Origin: Ilyonectria destructans
Taxonomy: Eukaryota > Ascomycota > Sordariomycetes > Hypocreales > Nectriaceae
DNA length: 64,000 nt
Assembly: GCA_020740775.1 (NCBI GenBank)
Contig: JAHEWK010000003.1
Location: 372,001 to 436,000 of the forward strand
Reading direction: 5' to 3'
In this document: positions 44,093 through 56,818 of the stretch, piece after piece
Layout: each line of letters opens with the position of its first letter
Numbering within the stretch: the first letter of the stretch is position 1
Notes under the pieces: model-generated
What the model saw: only the letters and a program-made list of their open reading frames with translations
Databases searched by the model: none
Told to the model about the DNA's origin: nothing
Made by a program: the position numbers and the translations under genes

Positions 44093-46722
44093 TTATCCGT
44101 ACACGTGGAGCTTCTTGTCCTTGTTCTCGGCATCCTTCACGGCTACCGCCACCGCATCGACTAAATCCATGTGGAAAAAAGGCCGGTCAACGCCAAAAAT
44201 GGCGGCCATTGGCTGATGATTGCTCGATGAAGACGAGGCTAACACTTCTTTGGCCTTAGTGTTGCGTCCACTCGGCGTGTTAACTGTCTTCTCCTCCTCT
44301 TCCTCGGAAGATTGTCCCGGGACGGAATTCTCGACGCATACACTGCCCGACTCAATGTCTGACTCATGGCAATGGTCTAGGTTGATGTTGGTGTTCCTCT
44401 CCATTAATGTAGTGGCGATTGAGTACACTGGGGTCCAGCTAGCAAGGGCCTCGGTGTTCTGAGAAGTGGGAAACCCGAAGCCGGCGCTGGCAAGGGAACG
44501 GCGTGCCCAACGATTGTTGACACTGGCAAAATGCCACTCCACAGCGTCTGGAGCGGAGTACCGGTCGAGAGAGTTTCGCAAGTCAATGAGGCCCTGGATG
44601 CAGGTGATGTCAAGGTTGTTCACAGCAGAACAGTCGAGTACGACCGCTCGAAGATAGGGAAGGTTGGCAGAATGACAATCGTGCTTCCGAGGGCTGGCAT
44701 CATTCCAGGGTCGATCAGACTCCTTCTCGTAATGTTCCTCCGACATGCGACGAGTCTTGTCCATGAGGTATTGAACCAACGTGTCGATATGGTACGCTTG
44801 GTTCGTGTAGTTGTATCCCTCACTGAAGCGGTAAATAAAGATGCCGGGATATGGTGACTCGACATCAATGTCAGGGTTTGAGGCATCTTTGCGATCCAGA
44901 GGCAAGAAAACTTCACGGGATTCCGTCTCGCCATGTAGAGTGTTGTCGCAGGAGCTTCGACTTGTCTCATTCACCTCGTCCTTTTCATCCACAATTCGAT
45001 GCGCTCTAACCCGCCCGAGGAAGTTACCCTTGGTGCGAGCGAGGCGGAAAAGAAGGAGCGCAATGGAGAGAGCAGTGCCAACGTAAATGGAAGTCTCGAG
45101 CGTGTCAAAGATGGCCACGACAACGCCAATCACCCAGATGCACATCTCTAGAGGCGATAGTTGCCAATAGGTGTACAACTTCTTTGGTGGAGCAATGAGA
45201 TTGCAGACGGCATGTATGATCAGACCGGCAAGTGCAGCCTTAGGAATGTAGTAGAAGACAGCGGTCAACACGTACAATGCCAGGACGAGAACCAGTGCAC
45301 TGAAGACACCTGCCATGGGAGTCTTGACGCCAGCCTTTGAAAGGACGGCGGAAGCTCCAAATGAGCCGGTGCAGACATAGCCGCCCATGAAGGGACTGAA
45401 GATATTGGCGGCGCCCAATGCGACAATCTCCTGCGAGGGGTTGATTGTGTAATTATATTGCCTTCCCATTGCCTTGGCAATAGCAATGTGTTCAATGACC
45501 AAAATGATTGCCACGGCTGGCAACTGGGGCATGACGGCACCGAGCAAGCCAGTGCTGGGCGTCGGAATGCTGGCGCGTTGGAAACCTTTGACAATTAGCG
45601 ATTGCGCATGGCATCAAGTAATGAACGGAGAGCATACCGGACTCGATCTTCCCGACGATCCTAAACTTGGACTCTTCGAAAGGAAGTCCCCTGTTGACAA
45701 GGAAGCTGATGAGGGTGAAGAGCACCATGACAAATGTCAATCTCAAGGAGGAGACGTATGACCAGGTGCGCTTCATGCGTGGGTGTCGCTTTTCCATATA
45801 GGCACAGAGGTCTCTAATGGCAAATAGCAAGACGATAGATGTGATACCAATCGCAGCATCAAGCTTGGTGTCGGACAACGACTTGAGTGTGTTGATGATG
45901 ACCTTGTAAGGGGAGTCTCGCGTGTCAATGCCCGTAATGCCGAGCGCACTAGGGACTTGAGTCGACATGATAGTGATACTTGCGGCAGTGACGAAGGCCG
46001 AGATAGGGATGTACGGGATGAATTCAATGATCCATCCCAGTCGGAAGAGCCCAAAGAAGAGTAGAACAGCGCCCGACATCAAGCTAAGGGCATGGGCAAT
46101 CTCTTCGTTTGTGTATTCCCCCGGTGATGTCTTGTTAACGTGACCGATAACTTGTCCAACAAGGAGGGATCCGACGGCGGTTGTCTGTATTTAGTTGTCA
46201 GCGTGAGCGACTTGGTCAAGGCAGTGTGGGTTCGTACGCCAATAACAATGTCTTTCGACGTGCCGAAGACCCAGTACAACACGGCACCGGTGAAGGAAGT
46301 ATAGAGACCGTGGGCTGGTGTAAGTTGGGCGAGGAGAGCGTAAGCCATGGCCTGAGGGACGACGACCAAACCAATAGTGATGCCTGCAGCACGACGGTAT
46401 CAGTACAAGTGTGGGTTATTCGGCGGTCAGGGGACAACTTACCGGCAATCACATCGCCCAACAGCCAGTTGAGGCCGTATCTGCTGATCCATGTTGCAAA
46501 GGGGAACAAATTTTGCACATATTGGATGGCACCGGCTTTGCTAGGGGCCAGCTCCTTGAACCACTCAGCGACGGATGGCTCATCCTCGAGATAGATGTCG
46601 GCGGGGGCGAGAGCCTTCTTGGCTCGTTCGTCAAGATCCTGCGGTAGTCTGGAATAGCGTTCATTGACGTCTATGCCGAGGACAGAGCTGGTTATGAAAT
46701 GAGAGACCTTCTGAGACGCCAT
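44093..46722 (-). CDS. SulP-family sulfate permease with STAS domain
   Basis: Plasma-membrane sulfate:proton symporter. Four exons are inferred. The start is the ATG at 46722 (MASQKVSHF). A cytosolic N-terminus leads to 'WLLGDVIAG' joined across an intron to 'MVVVPQAMAYALLAQL', the SulP signature, then 'PAHGLYTSFTGAVLYWVFGTS'. Ten or more hydrophobic segments follow, including 'GYVCTGSFGASAVLSKAGVKTP' which fits the conserved loop. The C-terminal STAS domain begins near 'YPGIFIYRFSEGYNYTN' and has 'VVLDCSAVNNLDITCIQGLIDLR'. The length, about 800 residues, matches fungal SulP permeases. Expression is usually under sulfur control; no such element was identified. Confidence 0.93.
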
Positions 46723-47640
46723 GATGGAGGGCGGTAGAGGGTGGAAGGCCAGAACCAAGTGTCTCTGAAGAGCGGAGAATGTTGAGATGGAGAAGAAAGA
46801 CGGCGTTTCAGCAGCATGATATACTGGGGCTCGGGCGGCGGGCGGCTCGTTAGGTCGGGGATCCAGAACCGACCAGGCGGAGGAGACAAGGGCGGAGGAG
46901 ACTCGATCCAGGTCGGCGACCACAATTGCAACGACTCATCGGCCATCGCAGGCCGTTGTGGGCCGTTGGGAGGCCGTGGAAAAGGCTAAAGGGTGGTGTC
47001 GCAGCGCGGGAGTCGGCCGAGAGACGGGGAGCGAGAGGGCAGCTATCGCGGGAAGGAGCTCGTGTGGGAAATCGCCTTCCGCGACTGGCTGGCGCCGCCC
47101 AACTGGGCCCACGACTTATCTGGGGCAGGTGCCATGGGGAATTAAGCATCCCGACCAGTTCCTGCTTTGTTCCTGCTGGATTACTGTAGGTGCCCGATCG
47201 CCGATAAGGAACCTGCGCGAACCTGCGTCGGCGTAGGGCAGGTCCCCGGCGAGACCCGCGGGAGTCGGCCGGGGAAGGTGCGGCCTGGCGGTCTTGGCAG
47301 GAGCCGCGGCGCCACGCACGAGCCACTCGCCGCCGCTCGGTCGGCTCCACCGCCTGGAATCGAAGCCGCGCGCCGGACCGAAAGCCTTGAAATCCCCAAA
47401 ATCCTCCCAAGCCGGCCGGCCAGTGGGAATCGGCATCAGCCCACCGCTTGTTGACGCCCGACCTGAAATCTCTTCCAATATCCGACTACCTGAACTCGGG
47501 CATCATCGCCCCATGTTTTCTGATATCTGCAGGTTTCTGCACCACTTTTTAAGCAGCTTAATTACAGGGCCATCTTCGCAGACCACCTCAAGTGATCCGA
47601 GGCAGAGGGGGCGGTATCGCTTCTCGACATTCCAATGACA
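46723..47640. other. GC-rich region upstream of the sulfate permease
   Basis: About 0.9 kb that is markedly GC- and CpG-rich, in contrast to the flanks. Long open frames occur on both strands, but they are the low-complexity Arg/Pro/Gly/Ala-rich kind that GC-rich DNA gives by chance. It is best read as the permease promoter and leader. Confidence 0.45.
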
Positions 47641-47955
47641 TCAACATGTTTACCTCGCTCACAAACTCGCCCATCACTTTATTCAGTGACACCGAGAGAT
47701 CGGTGGACTTGGGCACGCAGACAGCCTCGACTAGGTAATAGTTTGTGTGATCTTGTCTGGGACGGCTACGCAGCCGTGCAGATAAGCCGACGGGATGAAT
47801 GGGCAACAAACACACGCCTGGCTCAGCGCATATGATTCGGCTCGATGTAATCCCTTGCAGGGATACTGCATACACCAACGCGAGATCCGGGCGGCTTCCA
47901 GTCCTGCAAATGCCGCCGAGTCTTGCTCCTCCCGGCCTGACTGATGCGTCTGGTC
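47641..47955. other. Spacer before the TPR relic
   Basis: No gene seen in these 315 bp; composition returns to the average of the window. Confidence 0.35.
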
Positions 47956-48525
47956 CCAGCTGCCCCCTTCACCTCTTTCCGCAAATTATCCATCTGTAGA
48001 CCAAATTTCGCACATGACTGACTATCTAGCTTCAAAGCATCAGTACCTTCTCGACACGTTGCTACGATTCCTTGAACAACGGCTGTGTCTTGGTGGGCAG
48101 CCCAAGGGCGGCATCCCGAAGAACTACGCACTTCTCTTGCAAGGTCAAAACCTCCTTGTGGCGACCTTACTCCGGCAGGTGAAACTAAGTTTGCACAAGT
48201 TGGTGCGTCTCGCAATGTTATCCTCTGTGGATTGTCGCTTTCCCGTATCCACCAACGCCAGTAGGAGTTCTTTCGCATCCTTTAGGCGGTGCTATTCCCA
48301 CGGGCCTAGCGCAAGACTGCTCATGATCGCCATTGTATCGATATGCTTGCCAAGCGCCTCCTTCCTTTCTTTCACAATCTCGAATCCTGCATCAATCTCT
48401 TCTTCCAGACGGCCTGGGCCTAGAATGACAGATGGTGGGTTGTGTTGCGCATTACGTTGAATCTACCTCCGTAGGACTTCCGCATTTTCGTAGAATAGTT
48501 CTGTACGAGGTCCAAATGAAGGGTA
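47956..48525 (-). pseudogene. Degenerate tetratricopeptide-repeat (kinesin light chain type) gene
   Basis: Read on the minus strand, short stretches in changing frames match the TPR pattern of fungal NB-ARC/TPR proteins: 'LEEEIDAGFEIVKERKEALG' followed by 'DTMAIMSSLALG' near 48,310-48,420, then 'RHKEVLTLQEKCVVLRDAALG' near 48,110-48,170. Each is broken by stops or shifts, for example a TAG right after 'SSLALGPWE'. Repeat spacing is roughly that of 42-residue TPR units. No ATPase domain was found upstream, so it is a fragment. Confidence 0.5.
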
Positions 48526-49156
48526 GCCAGTCTGATGATCAAAAGATATAACCAACCCTATGGATATGAACTGAAAGCTAACTCTATAGGCTTATTCTTG
48601 AGATTTACTCTCTTACTATTATACTTTGTACTGCAGACGAAATAGACTGAGCGAAGTGCCAGCAAGCTGCCCGTCATTAATGGATTAGAAGTTTAGGGTA
48701 AATGCACTGAAGATGGAGACCAACTTGCGCTAGAAATTAGGAGCTGGATGCACCCTGGGCTGGAAAATCAGAGGTCGCATCCACTAAAAACCAGGCTGGG
48801 GTGCTGTAAATTAGGGGCTAACTAGTCTTTGCCCGACATCCGTACGCGACCGCCGTCTTACACCACCCCTGCTCCAACCCCACTCCTTCACGATGCGTCA
48901 GGCCGACAAGACATTCACGGTTGATTTTACGGTTACTTCGTAAGGTTATTCTGCGATTTGCAATCTTATTAAATATGAAATATGGGGCAGCCTGTGGATA
49001 TTTTCCCGTCGCGGGTTTCCATCAAATGAGTACAAGGAATGAAGTACAGCATCTATCAGCTCAAGAGAATGCATGACAACAACCCACCACATCGTACAAA
49101 CAACCCTCCTGTCCAATGCGGCCGTGAACAATCTTATGTGACCGAATGAGGACAAA
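48526..49156. other. Intergenic region downstream of the polyketide synthase
   Basis: The 631 bp are moderately AT-rich with no gene recognised. It should contain the polyadenylation site of the synthase. Confidence 0.45.
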
Positions 49157-52100
49157 TCAAACGAGGAAATTTCTCATATGTGCGCCCATCTTATCCATCT
49201 GAGGCCCGGGATCCATCATGCTGAAGTGGTGGACGTCCTTGAGAACCTCAACCGTCAGCCTGCTTCTGCCAAGGAGTGATGCCCAGCCGTCAGCCGAGAA
49301 GTCAGTCCGGGTATTGATCAGCCAAATCATTTCGCGGGGGTCATCCGGGCGAATCTCTGGTCTTGGGCCATTTGGGTCCTTGCAGACGCCGTCTGTAGCG
49401 TAGACAATGAGGGTTTTTGGGGCTTGACCCAGCGCCTTTGGCCAAGGGACTGGCTCGTAGGCATCCAACATTCTGATGAATGCATCGAAATGCGGGCGCA
49501 GCCAAGCTGGGATGGCTCCACCCGTGCCAAAAATTCCAAGTTGCTGGAAGAAGTCGTACATCCGAGCAGGTGGGTTTTGGAGGCCGATCGGATTGGGAGA
49601 GTCGATTAGGATGAGGGAAGCAACAACCTCTCCAGCTGCGACAAGTTGTCTGGCTGCTTCAAAAGCGCATATTCCCCCAGCACTCCATCCGCCCAAGCTG
49701 TAAGGGCCCTTTGGTTGTCGCCGCTGAAGCTCAATGACGAACTTCGCCGTGTATTGACTCAGTGTACACTTGGATCGGGCCATGTCTTCGGGGGTGGTGC
49801 GCCAAGGACAATTCAGTCCGTACACCATCACGGTTGGATCAATCTTGGACAAGGTAGCATAGGAGGAAGCTGAGCCAGAGCCGTCGGGGAACATGAAGAC
49901 AATCGAGGTGGCAGATTTCGGAGAACCTTGTAGCAGAACTGAAGTGGCCTGCGGTGCGTTCTGGACAACCGCATCTTGGGCAACGGCGGGTTGCTGCGTG
50001 ACGGGTGCAGGAACAGATGCCAAAGTCTTTATCTCTGCACCCAAGATTGCAGCAATTCCTTTCTCAACCTCAAGAAGGGTCTCATTTTCAGAAAAGAGAG
50101 AAGACGGAAGTTCTATCTCAAAGATCTCGATCAATCTCCCGATGGTTGTGAGGGCAAGGAGGGAATCCACGCCAATCTCATCGAGGCGGGTCGATGGAGA
50201 AAGATCTTCGACCTTGATTCCTGTCTCTTCCGAAATGATCGAATGGAGAATGAGGACGTAGTCTAGGCTTTGCCTCTCAGATGCCAGTGAGGTGTCTGGT
50301 GTCGAAATGCCCGACTCTCTCCCAGTGCTGGAGCTACTGGTATTGGCGGTGGATGAGTCGCCACCATCGCTCCCGTGAAGTTGCTGAAGCTCCTTTACTG
50401 TCGCACAGTCGACGAAAATTGATGAGGGAAGGTCCATATTCAACTCCTCGCGCATGCGCCCGGTGATTGTCAACGAGAGAAGTGAGTCAAGACCTAGCTC
50501 AGCGAACTCGGTTTCGGGGTTGAGGTCCTTAAGATCAACGCCAACCTCTTCGGAGATGATGGCCAAAATCCCAAGCCAGATACTTCCGGAGACTACCGGG
50601 GCTGGGTTTGGAACCTTGCGAACTGGATCGGTCGTCCCTTTCAGAACTGGTGGTGTCGAAATGCGGGATTCCGTCGCTCTGGTGGTGGGAGGGGTTTGGA
50701 CTCCTTTGAGGACCGGCCGCAAGCCATCTAGAGCTTGACGCGGAACTCCCAGGAACTAAAATTGTCAATATACGACTTCCAAACTTTTGGAAATAGTGAC
50801 GTACCTTGATCTGTTCGATGATGCCAATAATCTCGGCGCCCTCAAAAATGTAGGTGTCGCCGGTATACAGGGCACCCTCCAGGAGCTGCATACGGTTGTA
50901 GCAATGGTAAGTCTTGCCCTTTTCCAATTTGGTGGTGCATTTCATGTTGCTCCATCCGTGGTTGATGAATACTTCAGCCTTGGGGTGCGGGCTATCATTT
51001 CCGTTCATGATGAAGCCGGCAACACCACCGACGCTGTCCATCCATTGTGGATTGAAGTAAAAGCCTTGTTCATCAACCTGGAACTTCACAGTCGACACCG
51101 CCTCGAGCTCCTGGCTGTCCATGATCACTTCGCGCATACCCTGGTACTCGGGGCTGTACTCCACAATGTTAGCGAAGAGGCGATAAACAATATCTTGCTT
51201 CATGTGGTGTGCATCGCCATCCTTGACCGCATAGCGGAGAGCCTTGATCCTGCTCCGAACAAGGTATGCGGTTCGATCCCACTCCTTCGTCCAAGTCTGT
51301 GCAGGCACCAATTCGACAGTGCACGTTGCGTGATCAATGATCTTGGAGCCCTTGGCGTTGACACTGAAGATTGCGATCTTCACCAAATTTTCTGTCCAAT
51401 TTGCGACCGCGGATACCCTGAAGAGTTGTGAAGTGAGATTGGGGTTGAGTACTAGTGGCTTCTGTATTTGCATGCGGCAAACATCCAGTCCCATGCCCTC
51501 AGACGACATCGATCGCTGGTCCATGAAGTAGTTCCCGAGGTTCAGGGCAATGTCTCCCCACAAAGACTAGTTCCGTGTTAGCATGTAACCTAAATGCACA
51601 GATGGAGTAAAAATACGAACCGATGGACATAGTTCGGCTCCATTGACTCTGTGACCAGTGAATATCGGCGACAGTCTGGAATTATGGGCATCCGATTCAA
51701 CCAGGATTGTCGATTGACAATCTCCATCAGACTCTTCGATAACCCGCTGAAGAGATGGAGATATGTACTTGAAAGCCTTCGGGGGTTCTGTAAGCATCTC
51801 TTGAATGGGCTGTGTCCCCTCGCCCTTGGTTAAACAGAAGTCGTTCCGATACATGATCCAGTAGTTCTTGAGGTCCCAGCTGTATCGTGGCAGATCCACG
51901 ACGTTGTTGAATTGTTCAAAATCTCGGTGATACTCATTCCAATTGATGCCAATACCGCTGAGATAGAGCATCTCGAGGGTTGTGGTCAGAATCTTCCAGG
52001 TGTCGGTGTCTTTGCGCAAAGTGGCAGCTGTGTTGGACTTGCTGCCCAATGTTCCCTTTACCATCCCGGAACAAGCTGGGTGGGAACCAATCTCGAGCCA

Positions 52101-55100
52101 TATGGTCTTCTCATTGACAAGACCGGTGGCGGATGCCTCTTTCAGGGCACCTTCAAAGTTGACGGCTTGCCGACATGCCTTGACGAGATATGAATGATCC
52201 AGAGTACCCCCTTCTGGGAGGACCTCTGACAGCAAAGGCGAAACGTAGGGAACTGATAGAGGATGAAAGTTTACTTGTCGCGTTGTTGCTTCGAATTCTT
52301 CCAAAATCGCATCTACTTGCGACGAATGGAAGGCGAATGGTACGTTCAGGCGCGTGGTCTCGTGTCCTGCTGCCTTGGACTCTTCTTCGAGACGGTTAAT
52401 CTCCTCAATTCGTCCGCTGATGACGGTTGCAGTCGGCTGGTTCAGACATGCAATCTCGGCTGTAGAGCGTTCAATCAAAGGCTTCACCTTTTCCACCGGG
52501 GCTTTGACAGCCAGCATCGAGTGTGTGCCGGGAGTACAGTGCTTGTTCAGCAACTTAGCTCGAGTACCGACCAAAAAGATGGTGTCGCTGGCAGACAAAG
52601 CATCGGCCGCAAATAACGCGGCATATTCCCCGAGACTGTGTCCAATTGTAAGGCCTGGCTTGACTCCCCATGATATCCAAAGTCGGCACAATGCCATCTG
52701 AGTGCATGCCATGGCAAGTTGTGTGACAACCGGGTCGTTCATCTCCTCCATGTCACTATTCTGAATCACATTCAGAAAGCTTGGGAAACCATGTTGCAGC
52801 GCAATCTTCTCGAATCGATCCATGTCTTCCCTGAAGGAAGACACAAGCGAAAACAATTCCTTGCCAAGTCCGCAGTAGAACGAGCCTTGGCCAGTGAACA
52901 TGAATGCAACCTTCGGGACCCTCGCAGCCGGCGGGATGGTTTTTGGTTCAATGGTCGCCAGCTTTGACCTTAGAACTTGGGCTATGGATATCGTGTCGTT
53001 GCCGACTGCAACAACACGGTATGGGTGTTGCATCCGCCTAGCAGTCGTTGTGTAGGACAGATCAAACACTGACATCTCTGTATGGGTTTCGAGATGATTG
53101 ACAAGTGCCTCCATGTTGCCTTTGAGCGACTTTGCGGTCTTAGAGGAAAGAGCCACAATATGAAAGGTCCGTGGATCGCTGTTCTTCTGCGCAGTCGGAA
53201 GAGGAGCATCCTCTAGAAGAACCGCCGTATTCCCTCCTGCGGCACTGAAGTTGTTCAAAAATGCGAATCGCTTGCCGCACGGTGTTTCTTCTCGCAGCCA
53301 GGATGTTGGTTTGAAGGCAATGTTGACATTTCTCTCCTTCAGGTCAAGAGGATAGTTGTGATTGATCTTCGTCTTGATCCCGCAGTGCGGTGGAATCTCG
53401 CTGTGTTTCATCATCATCAAAACCTTGATGAGTGACGATACACCAGAAGCAGATTCAGCGTGGCCGATGTTTGCCTTTGCAGAGCCAATGTAGAGGGGGT
53501 GTCGCGGCATCCTCTCGCGCTCTGGTACAAACACAGACAACACTGAGTTCATTTCAGTTGCGTCACCAGCCTGTGTTCCGGTGCCGTGCATCTCAACGTA
53601 GCTGACATCGAGGGCATTCACACCGGCATGCCGAATGATTCGCTTGAAGACTGATGTCTGATCACCTTCGTGGGGGCGAGTGATGCTATCTGTCTGTCCG
53701 CAATGATTTGTGGTTGCCCCAGAAATGATGCCGAAGATGGGGTCGTTATCCATTTCGGCGTCCTCAAGTCTCTTCAGGATGACAGATCCTACAGCGTCCG
53801 CTCTGCAGTACCCACTAGCGCCATCGTCAAATGCGTTACAGTTGCCTGTGCCATGTGTATTAGCTTTGTATTTAATTGAGAGTCATCTTAAATTACCTGT
53901 AGTTGACAGAAAATGCCCCCTGTCCAGTCCAACGAAGTTGTCTGGGTTGGTGAGGATATTTGTCCCCCCAGCCACGGCAGTGTCGCACTCTCCTCTCCAA
54001 AGGTAAGCGCAGGCAGTCTGGATGGCAGCGAAGCTAGAAGAACAAGCGGTATCCATACTGAGACTTGGTCCGGAGAATCGGAAAAAGTAGCTGGATGGGA
54101 ATGTTAGCTATGCATTCGAGTGTAAAGGCCATTGCACGCACCTGATTCTCCCTGGAACAAAGGCTCGGTTTCCACCAGGGATGAAATACGTGTCCACGTC
54201 TTGGCCACTGTTCACTTCTCTCCAGTCGTCACTGGTGGTGCCAAAAAAGACACCAATGCGGTCCTGTTGGGTTGATGGTGTCCGATTAGGGACCATCCCA
54301 GCCATTTCCATGGCTTCATAGACTGTTGTGATAGCAAGTCTTTGAGCAGGGTCTGTATTTTCAGCCTCGCGAGGGGAGATGTTGAAGAAGCGGGCATCGA
54401 AGACACCAGGTTCCTTGATCCAGCACCCATACTTGACGCGACTGGTGTTTTTTGTCTTCCCGGTTGGGTCGTAATGGGTTTTCCAATTGAAGCGGTCCTC
54501 TGGAACCTCGCGATGCACATCCTTCCCCGCCTTCAACAATTCCCAGAATTCTTCATTGGATGCAGAGTCTGGAAATCGACCAGAGTAGCCAATAATGGCA
54601 ATCTTGGAGTCTGCAAAGTGTCCATGTTGGGTCGGCGAAATTTTGGGAGGTGAGAATACTTTCTCAACTGGCGCCTCAATGTTTGCTCGATTTAAGGCGC
54701 CAGACAGAAGCTGCGACGCATTGCTGCAAATTGGAACAACGGTGCAGCGCTGGATGTTCTGCGAGAGGAAGCTTTCGACGATGGTGTGAAGAATGTGGTC
54801 CCATCGGACCTGGCCACGCAGACTGTCTTCGACGGCGGCCTTCAGCAGTGCCTCGAAATCTTTTGCGGTCTCGAGCCGACCAATTGAGGGAGACAACTGC
54901 GTCAGGGATGGAATCTTGTCGCCGAGGGCTTCCCAAGCTTGTGTGTCTACAATCTTTTGGATTAAAGATTCATCAAAAATGTGTGGAGCATGGTATGGTG
55001 AATTGATGCAAAGTGAATGGGCCTTTTGTTGCGTCGAAGTGATGAAACGTGCGAGTGTGCCAGGCGGACCACTAAGAGTGAGGTGGTTAGGCGTGACTGC

Positions 55101-55833
55101 ACTGATGTATGGCCTCCATATTTGGTGGAGTTGCTGAAGGAATTAGTAGTTGAAGACTGTAGATGATTGTCGAGAGACTCACCTCGGAATCTGCGAAGTC
55201 CTGAATCTTTTGCTGGAAGTCTGACTCCTCCCCAGCCACGACTACAGACCAACTCCCAGATGTTTGTTCCTGATTGCCAACAATGTCATTCTTGAGGATG
55301 AGAGAAAAGAGGGATGTTCGGAATGCAACAACCACTGCCTCTATTGCCACGGAGATGAGCTCGGTAAGCGATCGAGAGCAGTTGATGGCAGCGGCTGCGA
55401 ATGATCCGGTGCAGATACCAAGGCAGTAGGTGTCTTGCGGTGTCGGATATTGTCGACCTTCTTGACCAAAGTATCTGACTAATTGTTAGAAACATGAAAA
55501 CGTGCACTGAAACGGGTCAACGTACTCCAGAAACTGCCCAATCTGACAAATAGATAGAAGACAAAACTTGAGAGCCGGCGTGCCCTCTGTTTCGCCTAGC
55601 TTCGACACCAGATCAATGAGTGTTGTGAACCGAGGAAACAAGCTTTGTTGTTGGGCGCCGAGACAACCTATGTCGGCTCTAATTCTAGCGCCGACTTGTT
55701 CAAGAAAGGAAGATAACAGAGGGTTGTCGCGGATGTGGAGCAGTGCCCGGAGATCGTCTTCGAACGCGACAGACAGATCCCCGAACAAGAGAACTCTACA
55801 AGATCTCATCTTGTTGTCTTCTGAAGAATGCAT
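49157..55833 (-). CDS. Non-reducing polyketide synthase, SAT-KS-MAT-PT-ACP-ACP-TE
   Basis: Iterative enzyme building an aromatic polyketide from malonyl-CoA. About seven exons, roughly 2,120 residues. Order: starter-unit transacylase (about 1-360; 'GICTGS' with active Cys and 'NSPYHAPHI'); ketosynthase (about 380-810; 'DTACSSS', '[11 protein letters not shown]', '[10 protein letters not shown]'); malonyl transacylase ('[10 protein letters not shown]' near 1000); product template (His in '[11 protein letters not shown]', Asp in '[11 protein letters not shown]'); two carrier domains ('LGLDSLLSL' and 'IGVDSLLAL', Ser for phosphopantetheine); thioesterase ('[11 protein letters not shown]', His in 'VHHFSMM'). 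All catalytic residues looked for are present. The first intron's acceptor was chosen to give 'QFLEYFGQEG'. There are no reductive domains. Double ACP plus TE is typical of spore-pigment and naphthopyrone or anthraquinone synthases; the product is not known. Confidence 0.96.
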
Positions 55834-56345
55834 ATTAGGTATCGAACCAAGCAGTGACTGCGTGCTGAACCAGAGAACTATATGGTTCCGCAGACCGTGG
55901 TCCGTTCTGACTCTCCCTTCTCAACTCCACTCTTGGCACACCGCATCTTCTCACCATCATCCCCGGCGGAGAGGTTAGCATGCTTACCCGCGCTTACCGT
56001 CAGCTTCGATGAGGCTATGTGATAATCCCTCACGAAGCTTTCCTAGGCTCTAGGCGCACCAGGTTGCAACTACGGTCGTGTATTGGTACTTTCGGAAGCG
56101 GCGAGAGGCGGTGTTCGGCGCCCGACTCGCCCCCCGGATATCATGGTCCGAAGCCATCGATGCCGAGAAAATGCCCAGGCAACTTCTCAACCGCCAATGG
56201 ACCGCCTGGGGCGATGGTCCCGAGCATGATAAGGATAAAGGCGTGATATGCCCAAGCGTCATGGTCCCCTCATCATTCAATATCTAAGAAGCAATAACCA
56301 AAGCTCAGTTTCTGCTATCTTCTCAGTCCATCCACCATTGCAATC
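55834..56345. promoter_or_regulatory. Divergent promoter of PKS and EthD genes
   Basis: The 512 bp separate the start codons of the synthase and the EthD-domain gene. A shared promoter suggests joint expression. Open frames on both strands across this stretch look like chance. Confidence 0.45.
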
Positions 56346-56818
56346 ATGGCTATCAGATCTGAAAAGTTGTTTTCTGTCACTATCTTTGGGTATCGGAAGC
56401 CCGGGATGGATGAAGACTTCTACCACAGCTACGTCAGCCAGACACATGCCAACCACCTGAAGGAACTTCTTATCAAGAACAGAATTGTTTCTTACCACAT
56501 GGTAGGTTCATTCACAATTCATCTCCAATTACTCCTTCATCTAGGATGTTAGCTGATTCCTCGAAGCAACACAACACCACTCAGGGGAGGTCCCTGCTGA
56601 ACCAAATTTTCCCCGGCATCCCGGCTGAGAAGGTTGATGACTGTGACTGCCTCGTCCAGATTGTTTTCAGGGACATTGATGACTATGTCAAAGTCAAGAA
56701 TGAGGAGAAGTACAAGGCGGTGGTGAACCCAGATCACGATGTTTTCGCGGACCCAACAAAGACCAAGTTTGTGACTGGTTGGTTCGAGTTCCATGTGACT
56801 GACGGACAGGCTGTTTAG
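56346..56818 (+). CDS. EthD-domain protein (dimeric alpha-beta barrel)
   Basis: Two exons (56346-56501 and 56567-56818) encode 135 residues, normal for the family. The N-terminal strand and histidine segment 'RKPGMDEDFYHSYVSQTHA' and the spliced 'YHMQHNTTQGRSLLNQIFPG' match fungal EthD-like proteins found with non-reducing polyketide synthases, where some act as decarboxylases, dehydratases or cyclases of anthrone-type intermediates. The partner in the divergent position is the synthase. From general knowledge, a Pks1-EthD pair (with a laccase) makes the conidial pigment in Metarhizium. The catalytic step here is inferred. Confidence 0.85.

Noticed and set aside
46850..47478. Long overlapping open frames on both strands of the GC-rich stretch upstream of the sulfate permease
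   Set aside because: Products are low-complexity Arg/Pro/Gly/Ala-rich, present on both strands at once, with no family resemblance; they are the by-product of high GC content.
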